A program made the position numbers and the translations under genes. A stretch of 57,399 bases of DNA from JALYXS01 sp051003795 (GTDB lineage: Bacteria; Acidobacteriota; Terriglobia; Bryobacterales; Bryobacteraceae), in assembly GCA_051003795.1 (NCBI GenBank), contig JBPCKZ010000051.1, positions 1 to 57,399 of the forward strand, written 5' to 3'. The notes beneath the pieces are model-generated. The model saw nothing but the letters and a program-made list of their open reading frames with translations, was not told the origin of the DNA and ran no database searches. Below are positions 1 to 11,626 of the stretch, in pieces (within the stretch, counting starts at the first letter, position 1; each line of letters starts with the position of its first letter).

Positions 1-58
1 GTCCCCTCGCGAAAACGATCGCACCCCTGCGGCGTGGATGATGAATGCCCGCTCCGCT

Positions 59-112
59 CCCGTTCCGGTTCCCGGAACGGGTCATTTCAAGAGAGCGCTA
101 ACGGGTCACTTC
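59..112. repeat. Hairpin plus short direct repeat, possible transposon end remnant
   Basis: Positions 59-66 and 74-81 form a perfect 8-bp inverted repeat (CCCGTTCC / GGAACGGG). The 13-mer AACGGGTCATTTC at 76-88 recurs with one mismatch at 100-112. Repeated ACGGGTCA-like ends recall the multiple terminal repeats of IS21-family elements, but no transposase is visible, so the origin is a guess. The rest of 1-230 shows no credible gene. Confidence 0.3.
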
Positions 113-230
113 TCATGAGCAGCGAAGCGAACAGGACCAAAATACGATTCGCCGCCGGTCAATCCGCAACTTGGATTTTATGCTACTTTCGGCATAGAAT
201 CGATCAGTGCCGGACGGACCGAGGAAGCTG

Positions 231-540
231 ATGTGGCTTGTCGATTCTTCTTGCCGTGTTGAAGAGCTTTCCGCCTCCGGTTCGACAAAAGCGCGGGTTC
301 GCGGTCTATCAAGCGAAGATGTTGCATGGTTTTGCCGGGACGGTTTGGCAGGTTAGGGCAGACGATCGAGGCGGGACATACCGTGTGGTGTACGTAGCTC
401 AATTCCGGGGGGCCGTTTACGTACTTCACGCTTTCCAGAAGAAGGCGAAGTCGGGAATTGCCACACTGCGGCGAGAACTGGATTTGATTCGCCAGCGGCT
501 CGGGCTTGCTCTTATACTGGCCGTGAAGAAGGAAGACTAA
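231..540 (+). pseudogene. HigB/RelE-type (phage Gp49-like) toxin, frameshifted
   Basis: The C-terminal part reads clearly as a Gp49/HigB-like RNase toxin, with the diagnostic VVYVAQFRGAVYVLHAFQKK segment followed by KSGIATLRRELDLI, ending at 540. The likely N-terminus (ATG 231, MWLVDSS) lies in another frame from the main body, which begins around 250 and otherwise has only a TTG at 238. Compared with the family from memory, about a dozen residues are also missing between VYQAK and the HGFAG motif. One frameshift plus an internal deletion argue for a dead toxin. An antitoxin relic follows directly at 542. Confidence 0.75.
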
Positions 541-541
541 G

Positions 542-861
542 ATGCCGAATCGACAATATACGCCGAGTACCGGGAACGTTTTCGCGGACCTGAACCTTCC
601 GCATGCCGACGATCTGTTGGCGAAAGCCGACCGGCGGCTAAAATCGTCGCCGAAATTCAACGACGGCGGATGACACAGGCGCAGACGGCGGCCCTGCTTG
701 GTATCGATCGGCCCAAGATCTCCGCGCTCAAGCAGGGTAAGCTCTCTGGCTTCTCAATCGAGCGGCTGATGCGATTTCTTCTCATGCTTGAGCGCGACAT
801 CGAAATCGCGGTCAAGCGAAAAACGAAGGCGCGATCGATTGCCGGGCTGCGCGTGGCGTAG
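542..861 (+). pseudogene. HigA-type XRE antitoxin, frameshifted
   Basis: ATG 542 opens a frame reading MPNRQYTPSTGNVFADLNLP and then DADDLLAKA-like sequence, the usual N-terminus of HigA-like antitoxins, but it runs into a stop at 671-673. The rest of the protein (KIVAEIQRRRMTQ, then a helix-turn-helix with LLGIDRPKISALKQGKLSGF) continues in a different frame to the stop at 861. A single lost base near 630-640 explains the switch. A truncated product from ATG 670 (63 residues, mostly the HTH) remains possible. It sits one base downstream of the broken toxin, the toxin-first order of higBA. Confidence 0.75.
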
Positions 862-1038
862 GGATCTGCCTTTGCTCTTCAAAAACCTTCAAAAGTTTTT
901 TGTCGAGTACGGCAAAGCTTAACGGCGAACCGATACTCTCACCCGAAGAGGTCCGCCACCTTTCCGCAAGCTGATGATCCGTTTCTGGCGGAACAGATCA
1001 TCGCGGAAACCCATCGATGGCGTAGTACATGGGCGAGT
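862..1038. other. Intergenic scar with coding-like fragments
   Basis: No intact gene. On the plus strand short peptides such as LNGEPILSPEEVRHLSAS and, in another frame, DDPFLAEQIIAETHRW look protein-like, suggesting an eroded gene, but no family was recognised. It lies between the decayed TA pair and the FG-GAP fragment. Confidence 0.3.
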
Positions 1039-1227
1039 CTAATAAAATATTCCTGTTAAGATCAGCGCGTCCGCCTCAGGGGCTCCGAAGAAAGTTGGGG
1101 CCTGTCTGGAAGTGCCGTCACGGCTGCTCAAAGAAAGAGTAATACTCCGATCTGTCCCGAGGACGGCTAGATCCTGGAACCCGTCGCCGTTGAAATCACC
1201 GACCAAAAACTTCGATCCCGGAAGGCT
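1039..1227 (-). pseudogene. C-terminal fragment of an FG-GAP/VCBS-repeat protein
   Basis: Reading leftwards from about 1227, the frame gives GSKFLVGDFNGDGFQDLAVL and then about 40 more residues to a TAG at 1039-1041. The DxNxDGxxD calcium-binding signature is the hallmark of FG-GAP/VCBS beta-propeller repeats, common in long secreted acidobacterial proteins. There is no good start codon: the frame runs straight into the 3' end of the nucleotide-sugar dehydrogenase gene. It is best read as the tail of a large gene whose front was removed. Confidence 0.6.
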
Positions 1228-2566
1228 AAAGGCGAACGATGTTATCCGATTTCACGTTCTTGAGGGCGTTGCGGGTATCGACAATCAGCCTCGCCCGCTT
1301 GACCAGCTCGCTATAATCGAACGCCGAGTGGTCCGTCACGATCACTACGCAATCCGCATCGGCAATGTCGTTTCCATCCCGCGACAAGAGGTCCAGATCG
1401 TCCAACTTAAGCTGCGGAACATGCGGATCGGAATAAGACAGCACCGCCCCCAAACGCCGCAGCAGCAGCATGATGTCGAGCGCGGGAGATTCGCGAACGT
1501 CGTCGATATCCCGCTTGTAAGATACGCCGCAGACGTGCACGCGGGAGCCGTTCACCGGTTTCGAATGCCCGTTCAAGGCCTCCTGTATTTTCGAAACGAC
1601 GAAGTGCGGCATTTGTCCGTTGATCTGGCCGGCCAATTCGATGAAACGCGCTTCCACGCCGGCTTGTTTCGATTTCCAGGAAAGGTAGAACGGATCGATC
1701 GGAATGCAGTGTCCGCCCAGGCCGGGTCCGGGATAAAACGGCATGAATCCGAAAGGTTTGGTCGCGGCGGCGTCGATCACTTCCCACACGTTGATGTTCA
1801 TGCCGTGGCACATCATGGCGATTTCGTTAACAAGTCCGATATTGATCATGCGGAACGTGTTTTCGAGCAGCTTCACCATCTCCGCAACCTGCGTGGAGCT
1901 GACGGGGACGACGTTTTGAAGTGCTTGGGCGTAAAAAATCCGCCCCATTTCGGTGCAGGCCGGGGTTGTGCCGCCAACCACTTTCGGGATATTGATCGTC
2001 TGGAATTTCGGATTGCCCGGATCGACGCGCTCGGGTGAAAAGCACAGGAAAAAATCCTGGCCAACCTTAAGTCCGGTGCTCTCGAGCATCGGAAGGATGA
2101 GTTCATCCGTGGTGCCGGGATAGGTTGTGGATTCGAGGATCACGAGCATGCCTTCGTGAAAGTGCTTCACGATCTCTTCGCAAGCGGCCACGATATAGCT
2201 CATGTCGGGGTCTTTGGTCTTCCGAAGCGGCGTGGGGACACAGATATTAACCGTATCCAAATCGCGGACCACGGAAAAGTCGTTCGTGGCGCGAAGCTTT
2301 CCCGAGGAGACCAGCGGAGCCAGTTCGGCGCTGTGGATATCGCCGATATAAGAATCGCCCGCGTTGACGCGATCGATCTTGGCCGAGCTGAGATCGATGC
2401 CCGTGACGGAGAATCCCGCTTTGGCGTATTCGACGGCCAGCGGAAGCCCGACATAGCCGAGTCCGATGATGCCGGCGCGGGCGCGGCGGGATTCGATCTT
2501 TTCTTTAAGGACACTTTCGGTTGTCTTTTGGCGCATGGCCGGAGTAGGCATAGTTTGGGTAGACAA
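1226..2566 (-). CDS. UDP-glucose/GDP-mannose dehydrogenase family (UDP-N-acetyl sugar 6-dehydrogenase-like)
   Basis: This 446-residue cytosolic enzyme oxidises the C6 alcohol of a nucleotide sugar to a carboxylate with two NAD+, feeding capsule or exopolysaccharide precursors. An N-terminal Rossmann motif (GIIGLGYVGLPLAVEYAKAG, around residues 33-52), the central PSERVDPGNP-like segment and the GPGLGGHCIPIDPFYL active site with its catalytic cysteine (around residue 280) are present. The GGHCIPIDP form fits WbpA/WecC-type UDP-GlcNAc or UDP-ManNAc dehydrogenases better than UDP-glucose dehydrogenase; the substrate is an inference. Length is normal. ATG at 2566 begins MSTQTMPTP; no polysaccharide genes flank it, only an unrelated dehydrogenase upstream on the same strand. 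Confidence 0.93.
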   Translation of the reverse strand: MSTQTMPTPAMRQKTTESVLKEKIESRRARAGIIGLGYVGLPLAVEYAKAGFSVTGIDLSSAKIDRVNAGDSYIGDIHSAELAPLVSSGKLRATNDFSVVRDLDTVNICVPTPLRKTKDPDMSYIVAACEEIVKHFHEGMLVILESTTYPGTTDELILPMLESTGLKVGQDFFLCFSPERVDPGNPKFQTINIPKVVGGTTPACTEMGRIFYAQALQNVVPVSSTQVAEMVKLLENTFRMINIGLVNEIAMMCHGMNINVWEVIDAAATKPFGFMPFYPGPGLGGHCIPIDPFYLSWKSKQAGVEARFIELAGQINGQMPHFVVSKIQEALNGHSKPVNGSRVHVCGVSYKRDIDDVRESPALDIMLLLRRLGAVLSYSDPHVPQLKLDDLDLLSRDGNDIADADCVVIVTDHSAFDYSELVKRARLIVDTRNALKNVKSDNIVRL

Positions 2567-2605
2567 GGTTGATCCAGGAGGAAGAACTATTTTCGCACGG
2601 ATACG

Positions 2606-2641
2606 GGATTGAAAACCGGATTGAAAACCGGATTGAAAACC
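2606..2641. repeat. 12-bp tandem repeat, three copies
   Basis: GGATTGAAAACC occurs three times head to tail, exactly, at 2606-2617, 2618-2629 and 2630-2641. It lies 40 bp upstream of the nucleotide-sugar dehydrogenase start, in the gap to the alcohol dehydrogenase stop, so copy-number change could alter the leader. It has no spacers and is not a CRISPR. Confidence 0.9.
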
Positions 2642-2687
2642 ACGATGCGAGCGTGGGCCCTTTTCAAATTCGCTGCGCGCCGCATCC

Positions 2688-3707
2688 CTAACGGCTCACT
2701 TCCACCTGTATCTTCGTGAACGCTCCCGGACGGTCGCTCCATTCGCGCAAAGCCGAACCGGCCTCTTCCATCGACACTGTCTTTGAGACCACGCGATCCA
2801 CGGGAAACCGCTTCTGTTGAAGCATCGCGATCACGCTGGGGAATTCATCCAGGGCGTTGCGCGATCCTAGTATGTCGAGCTCTTTCAGAAGGAACAGCCG
2901 CGTCTCATAACTCACCGGCTCTTTCGCATAGCCGATGTAAACCACGCGCCCGGTGTAAGCAACTTCGTCGACCGCCAGACGGAAAGTATCCGGCGTGCCG
3001 ATAGCTTCGATCATGACATCCGGCCCAAGCCCCTGCGTCGCGGACTGCAACTCGTCGTGCACGGACTGGCGGCTGGAGTTGATGAGGATGGCGGCTCCGG
3101 CTTGGCGCGCGATCTCCAGTTTTGCGTCGTCGAGATCCACCGCGATTACGCGGGCGCCCTGGAAAGCCGCGGCCGAAATCGCTCCGAGGCCGACTCCGCC
3201 GCAGCCGAGCACGGCCACCGTGTCCCCGGCCGTTACGCGTCCTCGCGCGGCCGCGTGAAATCCCACGGACAGCGGCTCCACCAACGCCAGTTCACGCAAC
3301 GATAGCCCTTCGGCAACGTACAATTTGCGCCAGGGCAGCACGAAGTATTCGGCCATCGCGCCCTCGCGCTGCACGCCGAGGGTCTGATTCGATTTGCAGG
3401 CGTTCGGGCGTCCGCGCCGGCACGACGCGCATTCTCCGCAAGCCGTATACGGCGAGCATGTCACGTTCATGCCGGCGCGAAATTCGGCGGGAACGCCGAA
3501 GCCCACGCCCGCGATTGTGGCCGCGACTTCGTGGCCTGGAACGCGCGGATAGCTCACCAGCGGATTCTTGCCGCGATACGTCCCGAGGTCCGTTCCGCAC
3601 ATTCCGATCAGCCGGGTTCGCAGCAGCACCTCATCCGCTAACGGAGCGGGAACGGGGAAGTCGCCGATCGCCGTCTGGCCAGGCTCTGTGATAATGAAAG
3701 CTTTCAT
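2688..3707 (-). CDS. Zinc-dependent medium-chain alcohol dehydrogenase
   Basis: A 339-residue member of the MDR superfamily, sorbitol/threonine dehydrogenase branch, oxidising a secondary alcohol or polyol with NAD(P)+. Catalytic zinc ligands are visible in GMCGTDLGTYRG (Cys about 37) and PGHEVA (His-Glu about 58-59); the structural zinc loop is CGECASCRRGRPNAC. The cofactor-binding turn is VLGCGGVGLGAISAA. Substrate cannot be told from sequence. The start MKAFIITEPGQ at 3707 is typical of the family. It precedes the nucleotide-sugar dehydrogenase on the same strand by about 120 bp, but shared function is not evident. Confidence 0.93.
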   Translation of the reverse strand: MKAFIITEPGQTAIGDFPVPAPLADEVLLRTRLIGMCGTDLGTYRGKNPLVSYPRVPGHEVAATIAGVGFGVPAEFRAGMNVTCSPYTACGECASCRRGRPNACKSNQTLGVQREGAMAEYFVLPWRKLYVAEGLSLRELALVEPLSVGFHAAARGRVTAGDTVAVLGCGGVGLGAISAAAFQGARVIAVDLDDAKLEIARQAGAAILINSSRQSVHDELQSATQGLGPDVMIEAIGTPDTFRLAVDEVAYTGRVVYIGYAKEPVSYETRLFLLKELDILGSRNALDEFPSVIAMLQQKRFPVDRVVSKTVSMEEAGSALREWSDRPGAFTKIQVEVSR

Positions 3708-3771
3708 TCACCGGTATTCTGCCACATCCGGCGCGGTCAGCCGGCCAGCTTATGTTCGCCGGGTTTAATCA

Positions 3772-4063
3772 TTATCTATATGTGTCCTCGCGGCGCAAAC
3801 GGCAATGTTTGAGGAACACGACACGGCCTTCAATGTCGTAGATGAGCCGGAACCGGAGAAATCGAATGCGGTACTGGCCCTCGCCGGGTTTAACGCCAGT
3901 ATTTTCTTGATCGGATGCACGCGGCTACTATTGTACGGATCTTCAGCCAATATCTCGATTGCGCGCGCATAAAGCCGGGCGACGTCAGGGTGGGATTTGG
4001 GAGCTTTCGATAGTCGCGCTCAAACCGCGTGGTTACGCGAACAGAAAATGTAGCAGGCGTCAC
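3772..4063 (-). pseudogene. RelE/YafQ-like toxin with two frameshifts
   Basis: A toxin of about 97 residues can be rebuilt from three frames. GTG 4063 starts VTPATFSVRVTTRFERDYRK; the frame then shifts near 4000 into HPDVARLYARAIEILAEDP and NSSRVHPIKKILALN; a second shift near 3890 leads to GQYRIRFLRFRLIYDIEGRV, ending LRREDTYR at a TAA (3772-3774). The R-x-RFRLIYDIEG core and the VVFLKHCRLR end are typical of RelE/ParE superfamily toxins. Both shifts have the same sign (-1 or +2), so neither repairs the other. The gene lies 5 bp after an intact Phd-type antitoxin, the usual antitoxin-first order. Confidence 0.8.
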
Positions 4064-4068
4064 TCCTT

Positions 4069-4359
4069 TTAACGCTTAGCTGATCGTTTCCGAGTGGAAG
4101 CTTCCCTTTTAAATCCGGTGAGCAGGTCCGTGGCTGGGCGTGTTCTGCCTGCCTTGATGTCCGCATTACTCTCCACGATGGCGTGCTGGACCTTCGGATC
4201 TTGGAGTTCAAGGTAATCTTCCATCTCTTCGGCGTTCATAATGCCGGCAACGGGTATGCCGTCCTTTTCCAGGATGAAATACTCACCGGAGAGGTGGAGG
4301 CGTTTTAACAGGGCACCGAGATTGGCGCGGGCTTTTGTAATGGGTAATCGATGAACCAT
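4069..4359 (-). CDS. Phd/YefM-family antitoxin
   Basis: A 96-residue intact protein. The N-terminal PITKARANLGALLKRL and the following EYFILEKDGIPVAGIMNAEE are the DNA-binding and dimerisation features of Phd/YefM antitoxins (residues 5-50). The C-terminal half, rich in charged residues, would be the toxin-neutralising tail. Its partner downstream (3772-4063) is broken, leaving an orphan antitoxin that could still repress its own promoter or counter related toxins elsewhere. ATG at 4359 fits the family start. Confidence 0.85.
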   Translation of the reverse strand: MVHRLPITKARANLGALLKRLHLSGEYFILEKDGIPVAGIMNAEEMEDYLELQDPKVQHAIVESNADIKAGRTRPATDLLTGFKREASTRKRSAKR

Positions 4360-4479
4360 GGAATGTCCTTAAAAAAAATGCGGTCTGATCGAGATTGATT
4401 ACCTGTAGCAATGCCGTACCGGAATTTGCGCCCTCCACGCCCAATCTGGTAAAGCTATAAGCACTACGAAAGGTATCCT

Positions 4480-8223
<3,744 letters not shown>

Positions 8224-8224
8224 T

Positions 8225-8851
8225 ATGGCAAAAGCTCGAGTATTAATGGGAGACGACCACACCCTGGTGCTTGCCGGCTTCCGCAAGTTACTTGAGCCGG
8301 AGTTCGATTTGGTGGGGATAGCGGAGGACGGGCGCAAGCTCGTCGAGCTGGCTCAGAAGCTCCGGCCCGACGTGATTCTTGCGGATATTTCGATGCCGCT
8401 GCTCAATGGCTTCGATGCCGCCCGGCAGATCCGCAAGCTTGCGCCGGAATCGAAGATTATTTTCGTGACGATGCACGCCGACCCGGATTATATTACCGAA
8501 GCGCTCCGGCTGGGCGCCATGGGATATTTGCTGAAGCGCTCGGCGGCCTCGGAGCTGGCGTTCGCGATTCATGAGGTGTTCGCCGGGCGCACATACGTAA
8601 CACCCTTGATCGCGAGGGAACATACCGTCGAGGGAATGCTTAGCCCGGCTGCGGCCGAACTCACATCGCGACAGCGGGAAGTGCTGCAATTGGTGGCGGA
8701 AGGGCATGCCAACAAGGAAATCGCGCGGATTCTACGGTTATCCATGAAAACCGTGGAATTCCATAAAAGTAATCTTGCGCGAAAGTTGAATACCCACGGC
8801 ACCGCCGATTTAACAAAATACGCCATCCAACATCGGATTGTTTCGATTTGA
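8225..8851 (+). CDS. LuxR/NarL-family response regulator
   Basis: 208 residues. An N-terminal receiver (about 5-120) has the acidic pair in MGDDHTLVLAG and phosphoacceptor Asp54 in ILADISMPLLNG; a C-terminal LuxR-type HTH (about 145-205) reads LTSRQREVLQLVAEGHANKE and IARILRLSMKTVEFHKSNL. ATG 8225 is preferred over upstream starts because GAAGGAGA lies 8 bp before it and it begins with the receiver's first strand. It follows the fusion kinase by one base, so the pair is almost surely co-translated; HisKA_3 kinases normally pair with NarL-type regulators. Target genes are unknown. Confidence 0.93.
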   Translation: MAKARVLMGDDHTLVLAGFRKLLEPEFDLVGIAEDGRKLVELAQKLRPDVILADISMPLLNGFDAARQIRKLAPESKIIFVTMHADPDYITEALRLGAMGYLLKRSAASELAFAIHEVFAGRTYVTPLIAREHTVEGMLSPAAAELTSRQREVLQLVAEGHANKEIARILRLSMKTVEFHKSNLARKLNTHGTADLTKYAIQHRIVSI

Positions 8852-8865
8852 CTGCGCAAAAATAG

Positions 8866-8895
8866 TTGAGAATATAGGGTATTTGCCAGTATTCT
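8866..8895 (+). promoter_or_regulatory. Possible sigma-70 promoter for the CheY-like gene
   Basis: TTGAGA at 8866-8871 and TATTCT at 8890-8895, separated by 18 bp, about 55 bp upstream of the receiver gene in an AT-rich stretch. Match is moderate. Confidence 0.3.
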
Positions 8896-8950
8896 TTTTA
8901 GCCTCCCTGCTGTTATTATCGGGGCTTCCCACATAGCCGCGAATATCGTG

Positions 8951-9328
8951 ATGGACGACCAAAAAACAACGATCCTGGTGGTGGACGATGAAGAAATGCT
9001 TCGCGAATTCATCTCCAAAGCATTGGTGCGTAAAGGTTATGCGGTCCTGACTGCCAGCGATGGGCCTGAGGCCCTTGGCATTTGCGAACGGCGGCATACC
9101 GAGATCGATCTCTTGTTGACGGACCTGACGATGCCCCGGATGAGCGGGGATGAACTAGCGGCGAAGACTTCGGAAAATTGGCCGGACATTCGAATGCTGA
9201 TGATTTCGGGTTATTCGAACCACACCTACCTCGAAGAAAAACGGCCCCGCTGGCGAAACAATTTCTTGATGAAACCATTCACCATGGATGAGCTAGCGGG
9301 TAAGGTGCAACAGGTTTTGGAAGCTTAG
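8951..9328 (+). CDS. CheY-like stand-alone receiver domain protein
   Basis: About 125 residues making a single receiver domain: acidic pair in ILVVDDEEMLREF, phosphoacceptor Asp in LLLTDLTMPRMSG (about 58), Thr/Ser switch in MISGYS and Lys in FLMKPFT. No output domain, so it would act by protein contact or as a phosphate sink for the neighbouring kinase. An in-frame GTG (8948) precedes ATG 8951. Its last 50 bp overlap the 3' end of the TPR gene on the opposite strand. Confidence 0.9.
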   Translation: MDDQKTTILVVDDEEMLREFISKALVRKGYAVLTASDGPEALGICERRHTEIDLLLTDLTMPRMSGDELAAKTSENWPDIRMLMISGYSNHTYLEEKRPRWRNNFLMKPFTMDELAGKVQQVLEA

Positions 9329-10019
9329 AATCCAGGCGAACCCGCGCGAGCGCGTTGACCGCCGCGGGATAACCAGGCTCTTGCTTTAAGATTTCCTGCA
9401 AGATTTTCTCCGCCCGATCCAGCGTGCCGGCATGCAGGTCGACCATAGCGAGATGCGTGGCGATCCAGGCGCGCTCTTCCGTATCGGTGGCGCTGGTAAG
9501 CCGCAGGGCCGAGTTCCACCATTCCCGCGCTCCTTCGAGATCGCCATAAATCTCGCGCAATTCCGCGCCGCGTTGCAATGCGGGCGCGTTGACGCGGTGC
9601 ATGTCGAGCATAGTTTGGGTAGCCGCTTCGGCTTCGGCGTAATTTCCCAGTGCGATTTGGGCATCGGCGATGTAGCCGTAAACGGGATTGTCGTCGGGAA
9701 CCTGTTTATTGAGCGCTTGCGCTTCCTCGAGCGCATCCGCATACCGGCGCTCCTGCAGGCGGATGGCGACGCGCGCCTTGCGCCCGTCGAAATTGGCGGG
9801 CGCGAGGCGGAGGGATTCCTGAACGGCGTCTTCGGCTTGCTTGAGATATGCGGGATCGCCCGTCTCGCGGAAGCGCTTGGCGAGAGCGATCGCGAGATCG
9901 TTATAACCCTTCGGCTTGCTCTTGTCTTTCTGGATAATTTCGCCAGCGGATGCGATCCGCTGCTCGACGTAGGGAGACGCGTGGAGAGAGAATGTGAGCA
10001 GGAAAAGGAGCGGTTTCAT
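9279..10019 (-). CDS. Secreted or periplasmic TPR-repeat protein
   Basis: 246 residues. MKPLLFLLTFSLHASP is a signal peptide; the rest is alpha-helical tandem TPR-like sequence (for example GYNDLAIALAKRF, NYAEAEAATQTML, DRAEKILQEILKQEPGYPAA), so a protein-interaction scaffold is likely. No enzymatic motif is present. The 3' end overlaps the CheY-like gene tail to tail for 50 bp (9279-9328). serA ends upstream on the same strand (10029), only 9 bp before this start, so it may belong to the serine biosynthesis transcript. Confidence 0.82.
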   Translation of the reverse strand: MKPLLFLLTFSLHASPYVEQRIASAGEIIQKDKSKPKGYNDLAIALAKRFRETGDPAYLKQAEDAVQESLRLAPANFDGRKARVAIRLQERRYADALEEAQALNKQVPDDNPVYGYIADAQIALGNYAEAEAATQTMLDMHRVNAPALQRGAELREIYGDLEGAREWWNSALRLTSATDTEERAWIATHLAMVDLHAGTLDRAEKILQEILKQEPGYPAAVNALARVRLDSKLPKPVAPYPLAHPW

Positions 10020-10028
10020 GGGATAACA

Positions 10029-11624
10029 TTACGAAAATTCCACGGAGCGGGCCAACTTCACCGCCGGATTTTGCATCAACTGCCGCAGCACATCCTCCGG
10101 CACCGGCGCGTCCGTCGAAACCACGGCGATCGCCTCGAGCGGATGGCCGGCCCCCTCCTGCCGGCCCAGGGAAAAATTCGCGATATTGATGTGGTTCTGT
10201 CCCAACACCGAGCCCACATGCCCAATCACCCCGGGAACGTCGTTGTTTTTCATCACCAGCAGATGACCGGCAAGCGGCGCCTCGCAATGAATCTCATCGA
10301 TAGCCAGCAGCCGCGGCTTCATCTCACCCCTCACGCCAGGGACCACCGCGCCTTCGACCGCCGTCGTTCCCGAATCCGTCTCGAGCTCCAGGCGAATCGA
10401 ATCGGAATGCCCCGCCCGCTTCTCCTGAATCTCGGCCACGTTCCAGCCGCGCTCGGCCGCAATCTGCATCGCGTTCACCAGATTGGCGCGCTCCGCCGCC
10501 GAGCGGTTCAAGACTCCCGCCAAACCGGCGTTGCGCAACAGGCTTGTATTGCCGTCGGCTATTCGCCCGTAGTACGTCAGCCGAATGGTTTTCGGATTGC
10601 CTGCCGCCAAATACGCCGCGAAGTTGCCCAAACGGCCGGCAATCTCGATGTATGGTCCCAGCGTCCGGTACTGCTCGGGCGATAGCGCCGGCATGTTCAC
10701 CGCGTTAATCGCAATGCCGTGGTTGAGATACTCGACCATTTGTTCGGCAATGCGGACGCCCACAATTTCCTGCGCCTCTTCGGTAGAGCCGCCGATGTGC
10801 GGCGTGGCCATCAAGTTGTTGGAGCCGAAGAGCGGGAATCCGGCGGGCGGCGGCTCGGCTTCGAAGACGTCGAGAGCAGCGCCCGCGACCTTGCCCGATT
10901 GCAGCGCCGCGTCGAGCGCCGCATTGTCGATCAGCTCGCCACGGGCGCAGTTTACGATGCGCACGCCGGGTTTCATTTGGTCGAACGCTTCCCGCGAAAG
11001 CAGCCGTTCCGTTTCGGGCGTTAGCGATACATGCAGGGTGATGTAATCGCTCTCCGCATAGAGCTTTGGCAGAGCCACTAATTCGACGCCCATGTCCTTT
11101 CCTATCTGAGACATCACGTAAGGATCATGAACCAAAATCCGCATTTCGAAAGCGCGTGCTCGCTTGACCACTTCGCGTCCCACGCTGCCGAGGCCGACGA
11201 TCCCGATCGTCTTGCCGCGCAGCTCGCTGCCGAGGAACTTTTTCTTCTCCCATTTACCGGAAAGGGTAGACGCGTTCGCCTGCGGGATGTGCCGCGCCAT
11301 CGAGAGCATGAGCGCGAACGTATGCTCGGCGACGGAGACGGCGTTCCCGCCGGGAGTGTTCATCACCAGCACGCCCGCGGCGGTCGCTGCCGGCAGATCG
11401 ACGTTGTCGACGCCCACGCCGGCGCGCCCGATTACGCGCAGTTTCGGCGCCTGCTTCAGAACCTCCGGCGTTACCTGCACCGCGCTGCGGACTACCAGCG
11501 CTTCCGCTTCGCCCAAGTGCCTGGCATATTCTTTTGGATTCGAAATAATAACGTTCCAACCGGGCTGGGACTCGAGCAGATCGATTCCCGCCGCGGCCAT
11601 TGGCTCGGCGACCAGGACGTTCAT
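10029..11624 (-). CDS. serA: D-3-phosphoglycerate dehydrogenase
   Basis: 531 residues, long-form SerA, which oxidises 3-phosphoglycerate to 3-phosphohydroxypyruvate in the first step of serine synthesis. Visible are the NAD-binding GIVGLGSVGREVVKRARAF, the active-site Arg in VNCARGELID, the His in MATPHIGGSTEEAQ, an intervening (ASB) domain, and a C-terminal ACT domain (NDVPGVIGHVGSVLG, about residues 455-525) that usually binds serine. Start ATG 11624 (MNVLVAEPMAA) was chosen because upstream sequence in the same frame belongs to the aminotransferase in another frame. It begins 2 bp after the aminotransferase stop, so the two are translationally coupled. Confidence 0.95.
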   Translation of the reverse strand: MNVLVAEPMAAAGIDLLESQPGWNVIISNPKEYARHLGEAEALVVRSAVQVTPEVLKQAPKLRVIGRAGVGVDNVDLPAATAAGVLVMNTPGGNAVSVAEHTFALMLSMARHIPQANASTLSGKWEKKKFLGSELRGKTIGIVGLGSVGREVVKRARAFEMRILVHDPYVMSQIGKDMGVELVALPKLYAESDYITLHVSLTPETERLLSREAFDQMKPGVRIVNCARGELIDNAALDAALQSGKVAGAALDVFEAEPPPAGFPLFGSNNLMATPHIGGSTEEAQEIVGVRIAEQMVEYLNHGIAINAVNMPALSPEQYRTLGPYIEIAGRLGNFAAYLAAGNPKTIRLTYYGRIADGNTSLLRNAGLAGVLNRSAAERANLVNAMQIAAERGWNVAEIQEKRAGHSDSIRLELETDSGTTAVEGAVVPGVRGEMKPRLLAIDEIHCEAPLAGHLLVMKNNDVPGVIGHVGSVLGQNHINIANFSLGRQEGAGHPLEAIAVVSTDAPVPEDVLRQLMQNPAVKLARSVEFS

Positions 11625-11626
11625 GG

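Noticed and set aside
2606..2641. Short repeats considered as a CRISPR array
   Set aside because: Units are 12 bp and directly adjacent, without spacers.
3772..4063. Programmed ribosomal frameshifting in the RelE-type toxin
   Set aside because: No slippery heptamer is visible at either shift, and two separate shifts in a gene of about 97 codons fit decay better.
9432..10685. 417-codon plus-strand frame over the TPR protein and serA
   Set aside because: Both minus-strand genes have firm family matches; the plus frame has none.
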